From Rosellinia necatrix (taxonomy: Eukaryota > Ascomycota > Sordariomycetes > Xylariales > Xylariaceae), in assembly GCA_021209875.1 (NCBI GenBank), contig JAGYVD010000006.1, positions 1,302,001 to 1,366,000 of the forward strand: 64,000 nucleotides of DNA, given 5' to 3'. The notes beneath the pieces are model-generated. The model made no database searches. It saw nothing but the letters and a program-made list of their open reading frames with translations, and was not told the origin of the DNA. This document shows, one piece after another, positions 1-9,984 of this stretch. Position 1 is the stretch's first letter; the number at the start of each line of letters is the position of its first letter. The translations under genes and the position numbers were made by a program.

Positions 1-2160
1 TTTGATAGTACCCATGCACATCCCGGAAGGCCACTGGTTGTTGCCAACGGTGTGTTCGAACCAAGGTTATTTCTACGGTCCAGGCTATCAATGACTCGCC
101 ATCACGGCACCTGTCATGATTCGAACCCCCCAGTACCGGACTAACACGGACTGGCTCCCCTCGATGTGATGGGGGCGGTTGAAAAACGCCTTGAGGGCCC
201 AGGGATTTCGACAGTTTACCAAAGACTGGGTGGCCGTCCTACAGCATACCTGCTGGGAGGATGGCATCCTACACGTACAAGACTCTGCCCTGCGGGCGAG
301 AGCCATCGCATGAATTTCTGAGGCACCAACCCACAGGGCTTCCGTGCCGTATATTAATGGCCCCCGCCCTAAACCTCGTGTGATGCGGTCTCCCCATCGT
401 CTACAATCCACAACCTTGTCCGACCCCGGCGAATCTGGTTTGTGGATGGGACGTGCAACCGCACCTAGAGAGCCTAGTATCTTTATCAATGCGTCGAGGA
501 ACTGACTGGAGTCCTGGCTGGCGTCCCGGCTGGCGTCCTGGCTGGATTCCTGGCCTGGACTACACTACTGAGTAGCCGGTTCCTTGGCTGACCCAGGTGA
601 CAGGTCCCGGCTGTGATAATATAGTCCGCGGTGCCTTATCTGATTGCAAACCCGAACGGCAGAACCGCTGATTAGTCGGGTCGAGGATGGGGGCGCCTAT
701 AGCTGAGGCACTGCAAGAGACGGGCAAGCCAAACCTAAACCTCACAGTGGAGAAAGAGTACACCATAACCCAACAATAACGAATGCCACGATTCACTTGG
801 CATCACACTACTGCTGTGCCGCAGCCACGATTGTCGGCCAGTTTTGGATAGTCAAGCCGGCGGCCTAACCCGGATATGCGCTCCCAACCCGGCACACTGT
901 TCGATCGTGAACGGCCCCGTGCCGAGAGTGCCGTGCGGAGGAGCAAGGCCAGGAAAGCCGCACATATGTATCTGCCTTTCTGCAGCCACGGGCGGCGTCA
1001 TGTACACTAGGCTATTCTCTCTGGCGCCGCAAGGGCGATCATCCCCCCTTAGGTATGCCGGAGATCAGCTTTTCCGAGAAGCCACATGCAGGCCAAAGCA
1101 CTCGCCAAAAAAAAAAGAACCCTAGCCGGGGTTCGAGCAAAAAAAAAAAAAACAGACGAGGCGATGTCACCACGACTACACCGAAGAGGGAATTGGTATA
1201 TCCCGGTTACGGCTACTAGCCACGAGGCCAAGAGAACGTTTATAGAAGCCATGTGTTAAAATCGTTCTCGAAGCTCTCTACCATGTTCAGCGTCAGTGCG
1301 CAGTCTTCCATCTAGGGCACAGAGGCTCATAAAACATCTCCCGGTCTAACCCGAAGCGCTTATTGATCTAGACTATACCTTAATCTTAAAGTCGTGTATG
1401 ATCTTAGCTAATCGCGCGCACTTAAACGTTCGGCAGTTGGTTCGTGCTATGAGGACTTTTGTTTTTTAACATGATAAACGCCCAAATCGAGCGCGCCCTG
1501 AAACAGCCACAAGTTTTATATACAACGAACTAGATCTACATGCCTCCACGTCCAGAGGTAACACGAGAAGGGGGAAGGGAGTGAAATAAAGTCTAGCGGG
1601 GAATATGGCGCTATACAAGCGTTGGCAAGTAATATATTCGTGCATTAATACCGCGATAGCTTCGCCCGTAGCCCCGTGGTGCCACGACCTAGCCCGTGAG
1701 AATGGTGGTGTGGGAATGACGCTCGGAAGCCTCGTAGTAATCAACACAACTAGAAGGAAAAAAAAAAGGCCCGAAGATCGACCCGGGAGCACGGATACAT
1801 TTTAATACTCAAATACCATCTACGGTCTCAAACAGTGGGGTTCGGCCAGATGCTTCGGTGCGTCGCCTTACCCAATTGGCAAAAGTTTGAGAGTTAATTA
1901 CCGCCTGTAAGAATGCCGGGTGAGCGTTTATACGGTTCACGGTAATAGGGTTCGGACCGTATCAACGTGGTCCGGCGAGTTTCAATATTATAGTACGCTG
2001 GGGCCGAGGCGACAGAGGTTACATCCCGCAAGGAGGGGTAAGACGGCAACTGAAGACGAGGATGCACTTCACACCCGTCGCAGCTAGAAACCCCTGATTA
2101 TAGAGCCAGTAATATGCCGCGTCATGTTGCGGCGTTGATTGGCAATACATACATGCGAGT
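1..2160. other. intergenic, no gene recognised
   Basis: Open frames here are short, overlap on both strands and match no family I know. The stretch holds a short tandem repeat at 504-558 and A-runs near 1108-1117 and 1140-1152. Two GGTTCGAA-like tRNA B-box lookalikes near positions 55 and 120 do not fold into a T arm. Confidence 0.6.
504..558. repeat. short tandem repeat, ~12-13 nt unit
   Basis: Four imperfect head-to-tail copies of a unit close to GGCTGGCGTCCT (variants GACTGGAGTCCTG, GCTGGCGTCCCG, GCTGGATTCCTG) lie in gene-free DNA. No coding role is evident. Confidence 0.7.
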
Positions 2161-3575
2161 CTAGGCTGGAGGAAGAAAGGAGGCGAAAAGAGCACCCTGT
2201 ATGCTTGCGTACATGATCATGAATACTACAATGTTCTTGCCCACACCCGACGTCTCGTCCTGAGACAGTTGGGCTGCCAGCCACCAATACCACAGCGGAT
2301 ACCCAGACGATATTCTCGTGATGATTTGGATGTGGTATGTCGTGATAGCAAGGGCTGTTAAAATAACCTGGGCCAGTGCCATGGAACGGAGCAACCGTCC
2401 TACACCTTCAGGGGCAGCGGCGCTCTTAGCCCCTTCGTTGAAAATGAGAGGCTCGAAGAGGAACTTGGTCCCTGACTTGGCTAGGAAATAAAGCATAGGA
2501 CTAGCCAAGAGGAAAAGGGGTATGTTCCCTGGCGTCCAATAGCGCAGAAAGCCAACATTCCTATTGACAGTCAGCATCGTCAGAGGATCGGATATTTGGT
2601 ACTTACCAATAACGCTCTTGAACGAATGTATATATGCTAGGAAATAGCTTGCTACACCACGGCCTGGATTCGGAGCTGACCACATCATAACAGTAGGTTC
2701 GATATGCGACAAACTGAGGGATCACAAACCCAACAGCGAGGGCGGAGCCTCCAGCGAGCAATGCCAACCTCCTGCGGACACTGTTAGCGGTAGGAGGGCG
2801 TGCCATTTCGCGCAGAAGCTCCACGGCAAAAAGGATGCCGCTGAATATTCCATTGCTCCGGAAATTCACGGCAAAGGCGAACCACAGGCCCGACGCCACC
2901 AGGCTCACATCATGGGCAAGAGTGCGTCCGTCATCGACGACCGCCTTGGCGAAGAAAAGGTGGCCCACGAACGAGAGGAGGGCGTACGGGGCCTCCGAGT
3001 ACGGCGCCGAGAGGAACAGGCCGGCCGGCGACAGCACGTGAAGCACGGCGGCGACCAGGGACAGCCGGGGGTTTCTGGAGACGGCCAGGCCGAGCTCGTA
3101 CAGCACCAGGGCCGACAGGAGATGCGACGCGCTGGCAACAAAGATGCCCACGGCCGGTTCCAGCGCGTCGTGTTCTCGGACACCAAAACCCACGAGAACT
3201 ACACACGAACAATTTCAGTCAGCGAGAGTGGACTCGGATATATAATATGGCTGTATAGAGAGCGGTGAACGCGCCTTTGGCTAGGAAGGAGATGACGGTG
3301 GGCAGCCCGCTCGCGAAGGCCCACTCCTGCTCAAACACGTAGCCGCGCCGGGCGGCCTGGACGTAGTAGATGGCATCCCACCTCGTCAGCCTCGTGGCCA
3401 GGTCGTAGGGCGACTCGTCGTACGTGGCCCGGCCGGGCGAGAGCAGGGTGCTCGACGTATCGTACGCAGGGCCCACGCCGCTGCCGATCGCGACGACGGC
3501 CAGGAACGCTTTCCATGCAAGGAATATGCAGGTCAGTGACCGGAGGGGATGGCCATGGTCAACCAGAAAAGCCAT
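2161..3575 (-). CDS. GPI18: GPI mannosyltransferase 2 (Gpi18/PIG-V)
   Basis: Family role: an ER multi-pass enzyme that adds the second mannose to the GPI-anchor precursor. Three exons are read on the minus strand: 3575 to about 3275, about 3198 to 2607, and 2560 to 2161 (stop), giving roughly 430 residues, usual for fungal Gpi18. The first exon has the family start with TRWDAIYYVQAARRGY and the EWAFASGLP segment. The second carries SHLLSALVLYEL and the signature SPAGLFLSAPYSEAPYALL, then NFRSNG. The third has RYWTPGNIPLFLLASP and a final hydrophobic stretch. The second intron (2561-2606, 46 nt) is canonical, with GTAAGT, a CTGAC branch site and TAG. The first junction is odd: the clear acceptor at 3199-3200 needs a phase-1 donor, and no GT fits. 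A GC donor after codon AAA plus G (near 3275) would restore the frame. The family call is firm; the first splice site is not. Confidence 0.9.
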
Positions 3576-3683
3576 TATGGAGGATTTGTGGTCCGCCGCA
3601 TAGTTGACGTATCGGTTGATGTGCTTGAAATGCCAAACTTAGGTGTTGCTAAGTATGTATGTGGTGGTAGACTAGCCAACTTA

Positions 3684-3850
3684 GAAGTAGGTAGGTACCT
3701 ATGGTACCTATAACCTGGGGATTTCAGGGGTCGGCTGTGGCTGGGAAATGCATACCTATGGCTTGAGAAAATAAGGCATGTGGCTTATATAAGTAACTGG
3801 GCTAACTACCTACCTCGGTAGGTGGGCTACCTACTTAAGTACCTGTGTAG
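3684..3850. repeat. cluster of GGTAGGTA / TACCTACC palindromic motifs
   Basis: Repeated tetramer-based motifs such as GTAGGTAGGTACC and TACCTACCTCGGTAGGT are clustered just upstream of GPI18. Related clusters occur near 5310-5335, 57200-57235, 62449-62472 and 63535-63560, always in spacers. They can pair with one another as inverted repeats. Function is unknown; slippage-prone simple sequence is the simplest reading. Confidence 0.6.
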
Positions 3851-4404
3851 CGTATGTATGTAGGTAAGAGTTAAGAGGGTGGGTGCCTACACTGTAGGTA
3901 CATCGTTGCTCTTATTGACAACCTTGGAATTGTTGATGCGATACCAAACCTGCACAATGAGATTTTGCTGCTCCTTATCTTCTCATGTTGACATTATTCC
4001 CTTTGCACATAGCAAGCCAGCAGAGAGGCAAGTAGCAGATTCTTGCTGGAAGGCCAAAGCTGCCTAGTAAGTAATCCATGGCAAATCCCAAGCAGATTGT
4101 GTCCACCATTAGGCCGGAATATGACGCTGCTGTCTCCACGCCGGCAACAACGCGTCTCTGTCCGGCTCGTGAACCGACTACGTGTTCTTCAATGCGGGGG
4201 GAGAGAAATTCTTGAACCGAAACATAATATGTAATGGGCCTTATAGCATCCTCATCGCGCAAAGCGCAAAGACACTTGTCTAGGTTTGTGTTAGGTTAGA
4301 GCGGTTCGGTGTGGTGGGATCTTTTAAGGAGGTAGGTATCTTCTCCGGCTTCTTGGGTGTGAGTGCGTAGCCGGTTGCAATTACACAAGGAATACTTTGA
4401 ATGT

Positions 4405-4405
<1 letters not shown>

Positions 4406-4455
<50 letters not shown>

Positions 4456-4465
4456 CATACATATA
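4406..4465. repeat. (AT)n microsatellite running into (ACAT)n
   Basis: About 45 nt of uninterrupted AT repeat are followed by ACATACAT units, within gene-free DNA. Confidence 0.95.
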
Positions 4466-6209
4466 ACTACCTAGTTAGTTATATATAGTTATATATGTAA
4501 TGTTAAAACTGCCTACCTTGGGACGTAAGAGCTCAGCTAATCTGACCAAGACACAATAAATACACTTAGGTATATGCCAGTTTGGGTTGTCATCGACATA
4601 CAAGGGCAGCTGACGTATTCTTCTGTTGCATAGGGTTGATATGTGCATTGCATAGCGCGGAAGGGCGGATTGCCGAGGCCTGAGACTGGTTGGTGCTTGT
4701 GCGGTGCTGGCAGCACATAGTATAGTGTACATTACTAGTTAGTTGCTGCAGTGCTGCCTTCCGAGTCCTGGCGGGCAGAGGCTTCACCTCGAGATGCAGC
4801 AGCAGATTGCAGCAGATGGACATCATTGGGCACCTGACAGGTACCAGCCCCTAAAGGAGGAAGGAAGTGTAAGCACCTTGCCGGTATTTCCGACGACGAC
4901 GACAAATATTATTCTCAGTCGTAGTGGCAGAAGGTCAGCCCTCCATAACTACAAGTAAGCACCTATCCGTATCTACACCCACGTCGCCCTTCCGTCATCT
5001 CACCCTTCCGACTACCTACCTGACCTCATCTTCGATCTATCATATGATGGGCTGATTTTGTGAGAAGTCGTGTGGGAAGCACATGTTGTGCTACTGAGCC
5101 ACGGCCGGTGTCGAGTCCGCATGCTGTGACTAAAGGAGCAAAAGGGAAAAAAGAAAGAAGAGAAAGAAGAGAAGTCATTGCACCTCGTTTTCGGATTCAC
5201 GTCTGGCTGTAACCTTGTCTCTTACACCAATACTACGGTAGGCAACTACCGGCTCCCGGCCATTGGTGCTGTCTGGGGGCTTGTGAGAGCCTACAGCAAG
5301 TGTGCCTACAGTAAGTGGGTAGGTAGGTACCTGCCTCCGCGTCGACGACCGACAAAGGATGGCATGTGCAACGCTGCGGGTGCCTTATGTATGCACACAT
5401 GTATGCGCAACTCTAGCTGGGCCCATTTATAATGTGCGCTAGTCCGCTACCGTGGTGATCTGGACGCGCGGAACATGCCGTGGTCCTATAGATAGCAGTA
5501 CATGCCATCTGTCAAGCAGGGAGATCGTGAATACGATTACGCGGGTCCCACCCTCCAGCGCCCAGGCTAACTACACCGGGTGCATACCTGCCTGGAGAAA
5601 TCGACTCGACAAAGCCTCTCCCGCCAACCACGGTACCGAGGTACCTTAGCTGGTAGGGGGGCGGTCCCAACTCAAGGCTGGCTGGACTGGATTATTTCGA
5701 TTCGCCATGTCAGGCCGGTGGTTCCCTTCAACGAACCTCCTATACCTCCTATTTTCAACATGACTCTCATATAACCTACAACCCCAAGCCTTCGCGCTCC
5801 TTGTGAACCACTACACTGCATCTTCTCGACCCCGACTGACTCGACCAAACCCCCTGGATCCTCCAAACACGCTCGCTTCTATGTTCTTCTCTGTTGACGG
5901 AGCTGGTGCAATTATTCTGGTCTGACGGTAACCTAATTTCCACAAGTGCCACTGCTATATGTAAGCTACCTACACAATTGATTCTTTGATTTGCCTCCGA
6001 GCGGCTGTCTTACGTGTGTGTCACGGCGCAGCTGCGTCTTGGAGTTGGGTGCTATTATCAAGCAAGCTCCCTTGCCTGTCTCTCCAACCTCCAACTACTC
6101 GAAGCCTCTCCCTCCTACGCTCACAACAAACAAAGCGACTTACACCAACTCGACTCCAACTTCTACCTCGACTTCGATTTGATTTGATTTGCGCAGCTCA
6201 ACATAAGGC

Positions 6210-6238
6210 AACGCGGACGCGGACGCGGACGCGGACGT
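6210..6238. repeat. (GGACGC)n hexamer repeat
   Basis: Four to five copies of a GGACGC hexamer lie in the probable leader region of the gene starting at 6805. It is too short to judge a role. Confidence 0.8.
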
Positions 6239-6804
6239 GGGCACTCGCAATACCGTCATTCCATTACACTACCTCTATAGAACCTGGAGCATTGGCTACT
6301 TCTCCCAATTCTGGCTGTCTATTTAGTATTGGCGTCTAGCGTCACACGGACGATCGGCGGTCGAGTCTAGTGGCCCGCATCTCGGCTTGGTTATTCCTAC
6401 TGCGTCTTAACTAACTACAACTAGTCGTGCGTCTGGCTTTCGCATTCGTTTTTGGCCTCGTTCTCCAGAAAGCCGCTACTTTCTTGGCACCCTACATCTT
6501 GTCCCTCAAATCTCAAGCCTAGTCTTGGGGCTGATCTTGCCCTTCGCCCGTCGTTTTGTATGAATTGCCCTTCTTCGTGATATACACGCCCTCCCCGCAA
6601 CCTACAATTTTTTTGTCGCATTCTGTCCGTCGTCCACTGGCTGGAGACTTGTTCCTTCGATCGCTTGAGTGGTATTTATAACCGTTGTCAAACAGGACTG
6701 GTCCTCACCGCTTAGTCCAACCATCATCCGTATTCACCGGGTTTCCTTGATTCGATTCCTGTTCCAATGTTCATGTGACGAGTCTCGAGGGGAGTTACAA
6801 CGAC

Positions 6805-8703
6805 ATGTTCTTGCATTCCGGCGCCAGCCTACACGGTCACGAATTCTCGAAGCGATCGACTCAGGCCGCGGGCAGCCCTAGTAATACACGCAATCCTCTT
6901 TTGCGCTCGACCATACCACCACCCGCAAACAAAGCGGCTACTTTTCCTGTGGGATTGCTGCCATCTCGTGATAATGACGCAGTGCCCGATCTGAAGAAGT
7001 CCAAGACTTATCCCGAGCCCGGGGCTCGAATATCGGCCCATATCCCGGTAGATTCCGTAGTGCCTAGGGACGAATCCCTTGCTTCGCAGTCGGAAACAAT
7101 GAGTGAGGATGAGGCATCAATTGTCTCTGATACCGATGCAAGTAGAGTGTCGTCCTCGGCTTGTCGGAAGCGCCGGTCTATTCCACTGAAAAGTACTACA
7201 TATGTGCTGGCTCATCCTCCCCCCAAACCTCGTACCAAACAGAGAATTATTCACATGCGCCCAAATCTCGTACTCCAGATCCAACAAGTTACGCCAGGGC
7301 TGCGCCCCAAACCTACCATCGATGTCTATCCATCCTTTGCGGGTGCCAGAGCGATAATGGCACCGCTGCTCAAGCGCGTTCCACTCATTGCCGGTATTAA
7401 AAGAGAGCTGGGCGGTCAAGATATTATGTTGGTCCGAAGCGAGGATTATGCTTCACAGAGTTCAGGATCCGAAAGCGATGGCGATGAAGATGGCATAATG
7501 GGGCGTGATTTACTCGCCGTCTTGAGTCCATCGAAGGCTGAGGATAAGACAGAAATCGTCATGGCGGAAGGGACGGTTTGGGTAGCAACAACTCGATCCA
7601 GCGGGAATGCGTATTCTTATGAATTTACCTCTGTCGGTGCGACGGGCACAACCATCACGGCTCGGTGGGTTCGCAAGCAAATGGTATCCGGCTCGTTACC
7701 CAGTACACCGACCTCCCCCAATCACACGCCGGCGAAGCTCCAATTCTCCGATATTAAGTTCACCTTTAGTATCATAGATCCTAACTGCCGCCGCCATCCT
7801 ATCCTTGCGACACTCACCCCTGCTTCCCTCACCATTCCCGAGACCTATATGGCTGTTCTTCCGTCGTCGAACCGGTACTCGTCGGCGTCTCAATGCTTCT
7901 CACCCACGGACTTGCCATCCCCGGGCGACCAGGGCCAAACCGAGGGTCGCATGCGGTCAGTAGAAGAGTGGCAGAAATCCTTCATATCAGTCTCGGCGGT
8001 CTGGGTTGCATTGCGACACGGCTGGGCGCCCGACTTTCGGCCCGACGAATTTATGCCCTTCCACGCCTCTGCCACCGTCCCTCCAGAAGGATGCCTACAC
8101 GGCCGGGGACGATCTCTTAGTGCCAGCGCTAATTCTTCGCCGGCTACAATATATCTAGAAGCTACGGGACGGCCAAAATACCAAATGGGATTGCGCCAAC
8201 ATGCGCTCCGATCCACGCATAACACGCCCAGGCGCGCAACGTCCACAGGGGCTACCTTCGTCCAAAAGCGAAGAGCGACATTGCAGGAAAATGATGGCCA
8301 GCCTACCGATGGTGAGAACGACAGGATGACGAAACTCAATAGACGGGCCCTTAGTGGCGACTGGAATGTTGGGCTTCTCAAACGGGCTCGTGGAAACTCG
8401 TTGGCAGAATCCGTGATGGGTTCGGCTCACATTCCTCCAAAGAGCGACTCGGGAACCCACCAAGCCCCAGCATTGGTATCACCTCCGCTGCCGCTTGGGC
8501 GTCGTGCCGTCTCAGTCTACCCGCCTCTGAGCCCCTTGTCCCTCAACCCGAGCGATTGTGGCGTTTCGGAGCCAAACGAAGTTCACATGGACATGACAGA
8601 GAAGCCTCCCGAGCGGGAAAATGCCGGCGAGGTTAATTCCAAGCGCCGACACCGCAAATGGAAGAGTATGGCGAACTGGTTCCGCAAGCTGTCAGCGCGA
8701 TAG
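6805..8703 (+). CDS. conserved-looking fungal protein of unknown function, 632 aa
   Basis: This is one uninterrupted frame. The frame stays open for ten codons upstream (GTG at 6775), but the first ATG is at 6805 (context CGACATGT), so I start there. I recognise no named domain. The N-terminal ~170 residues are low-complexity (Ser/Pro/Lys) with an acidic patch around SETMSEDEAS. From about residue 190 the sequence is more ordered: LLKRVPLIAGIKRELGGQD, then an acidic linker SGSESDGDEDG, then a beta-rich stretch with EGTVWVATTRSSGNAYSYEF, ARWVRKQ and KFTFSIIDPNCRRHPILATL. That stretch resembles a PH-like or other small beta domain, which is inference only. The rest is Ser/Pro-rich, and the C-terminus is strongly basic (KRRHRKWKSMANWFRKLSAR), which could suit membrane or nuclear targeting. 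A long frame with balanced codon use makes a real gene likely. Confidence 0.85.
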   Translation: MFLHSGASLHGHEFSKRSTQAAGSPSNTRNPLLRSTIPPPANKAATFPVGLLPSRDNDAVPDLKKSKTYPEPGARISAHIPVDSVVPRDESLASQSETMSEDEASIVSDTDASRVSSSACRKRRSIPLKSTTYVLAHPPPKPRTKQRIIHMRPNLVLQIQQVTPGLRPKPTIDVYPSFAGARAIMAPLLKRVPLIAGIKRELGGQDIMLVRSEDYASQSSGSESDGDEDGIMGRDLLAVLSPSKAEDKTEIVMAEGTVWVATTRSSGNAYSYEFTSVGATGTTITARWVRKQMVSGSLPSTPTSPNHTPAKLQFSDIKFTFSIIDPNCRRHPILATLTPASLTIPETYMAVLPSSNRYSSASQCFSPTDLPSPGDQGQTEGRMRSVEEWQKSFISVSAVWVALRHGWAPDFRPDEFMPFHASATVPPEGCLHGRGRSLSASANSSPATIYLEATGRPKYQMGLRQHALRSTHNTPRRATSTGATFVQKRRATLQENDGQPTDGENDRMTKLNRRALSGDWNVGLLKRARGNSLAESVMGSAHIPPKSDSGTHQAPALVSPPLPLGRRAVSVYPPLSPLSLNPSDCGVSEPNEVHMDMTEKPPERENAGEVNSKRRHRKWKSMANWFRKLSAR

Positions 8704-9984
8704 GGTTGCTGCTATATTGATGTGACGGCCAGGAAATTCAATGCCGGCAACGGACGCTTCAGGCGGCATAATCCGCCAACTCTGCCTCGCAACCTTTCAC
8801 GGCGTTAGGGACGCCGCCGTGGCTATAAGAAACATCCGTCCCACAACACATAAATGTAACAACAATTGCATCAGCAATGGCAGGAAACGTAAGACCATTG
8901 TGTAGGGAGTAAGACTGGGTACTCAATTAGCATCAAATCTCGGGGGATACTATTGGTATAGACTTTTTTGTGCAGGCCATACTACTGAGAGGCTTGTATG
9001 GCGTTATATCCGACAGAGAAAAGGCTGGGCGGAGGCGTCTTTTCGGGACCCAAAACCGCTAACCATAGCGAGGGTGAAGGAAGGCCTGTTAATGTTACCA
9101 GCCCTTAGATAGTTTACTGTTACCACACTCAACTACAAGAACAAGAAGAATGGCCTCGCGAGCTTTCTCGCCTTTAGGCCATGCCCACCTTATTATCTAC
9201 TTAGTCAGGATTCTGGCCAGGGATAAGTTGTGACCAGGGCGAGTGTACGAGACGCCCTCGTATCGTGACGATCTAGACTGAGCAGTCCTGTTCGGAGCCT
9301 CGAGTGAATCAGACGGTGAAAAGTCGAGAGCAGCGGCGCAAAATGATTAGGTCATAAGGTTGCGGACTTTCTATATAGGGCAACGATCACCCGCATCGCT
9401 GCGGGGCCGACAGGGGGAACGTTGGGGTCCCGATGTTCTGCCGGCATGGTGCTCCGCACTCGGTGGCGGGGGCTCCATTCGATTACGAGAAAGTCTGATA
9501 GGAAATGAACGGCGCGGTATCCGGCTGTAGGTGAAAGTGGGCAAGAGGCTCCATTGTTTAGTCAGGCTGGCCTGATGAGAAATCGGTTTGATTAATCGTT
9601 TATCTGTTGATTTGTCGGAGTGTCATTGCATTGCATTTGGCTTCTCCGTCGGTACTGGAGATAATGGGGGCAGAGTATAAAGACGGCTCTTGCCGCCTTG
9701 GATATCTCAGGCTCGTAGATGGGTAGTATCGACCTCGCATCCTGGGGTAAATGTTGGGGGTACTTTATCTTTGCTTACTTGTCCCTCGTATCTATAAAAT
9801 TAGTTACCCATACCCGTCTTCGGCCCGGTAGTGTTGCTGGCAGCTTGGGTGGCTTTCATCCCGTGACAGCAACGAGTCGCTGTCTTCTGGTTTGGTGACC
9901 TACCTCAAGGGTATATCACCAGGAAGTGTCGAAAACAGAATTGGAAAAATTAAGAGAAAAATAAAGAAAGAGACTAGACAAAAG
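8704..9984. other. intergenic, promoter side of the MFS gene
   Basis: No gene is recognised. It holds the 3' flank of the 6805-8703 gene and the upstream region of the MFS gene. A TATA-like CTATAAAAT lies near 9790, about 190 nt before the MFS start codon. Confidence 0.55.

Larger units (their letters stand above)
3576..6804. other. intergenic spacer rich in TACCTA palindromes
   Basis: No gene is recognised. The stretch between GPI18 (leaving leftward) and the gene at 6805 (leaving rightward) is a divergent promoter region. It contains clustered GGTAGGTA/TACCTACC motifs (3684-3850, 5310-5335), an AT microsatellite, a GGACGC hexamer repeat, and pyrimidine-rich DNA from about 5990 to 6770 that probably includes the 5' leader of the downstream gene. 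Confidence 0.6.

Noticed and set aside
50..140. GGTTCGAA-like tRNA B boxes near positions 55 and 120
   Set aside because: Flanking bases do not form a T stem, and no A box or acceptor pairing is found at the right distance.
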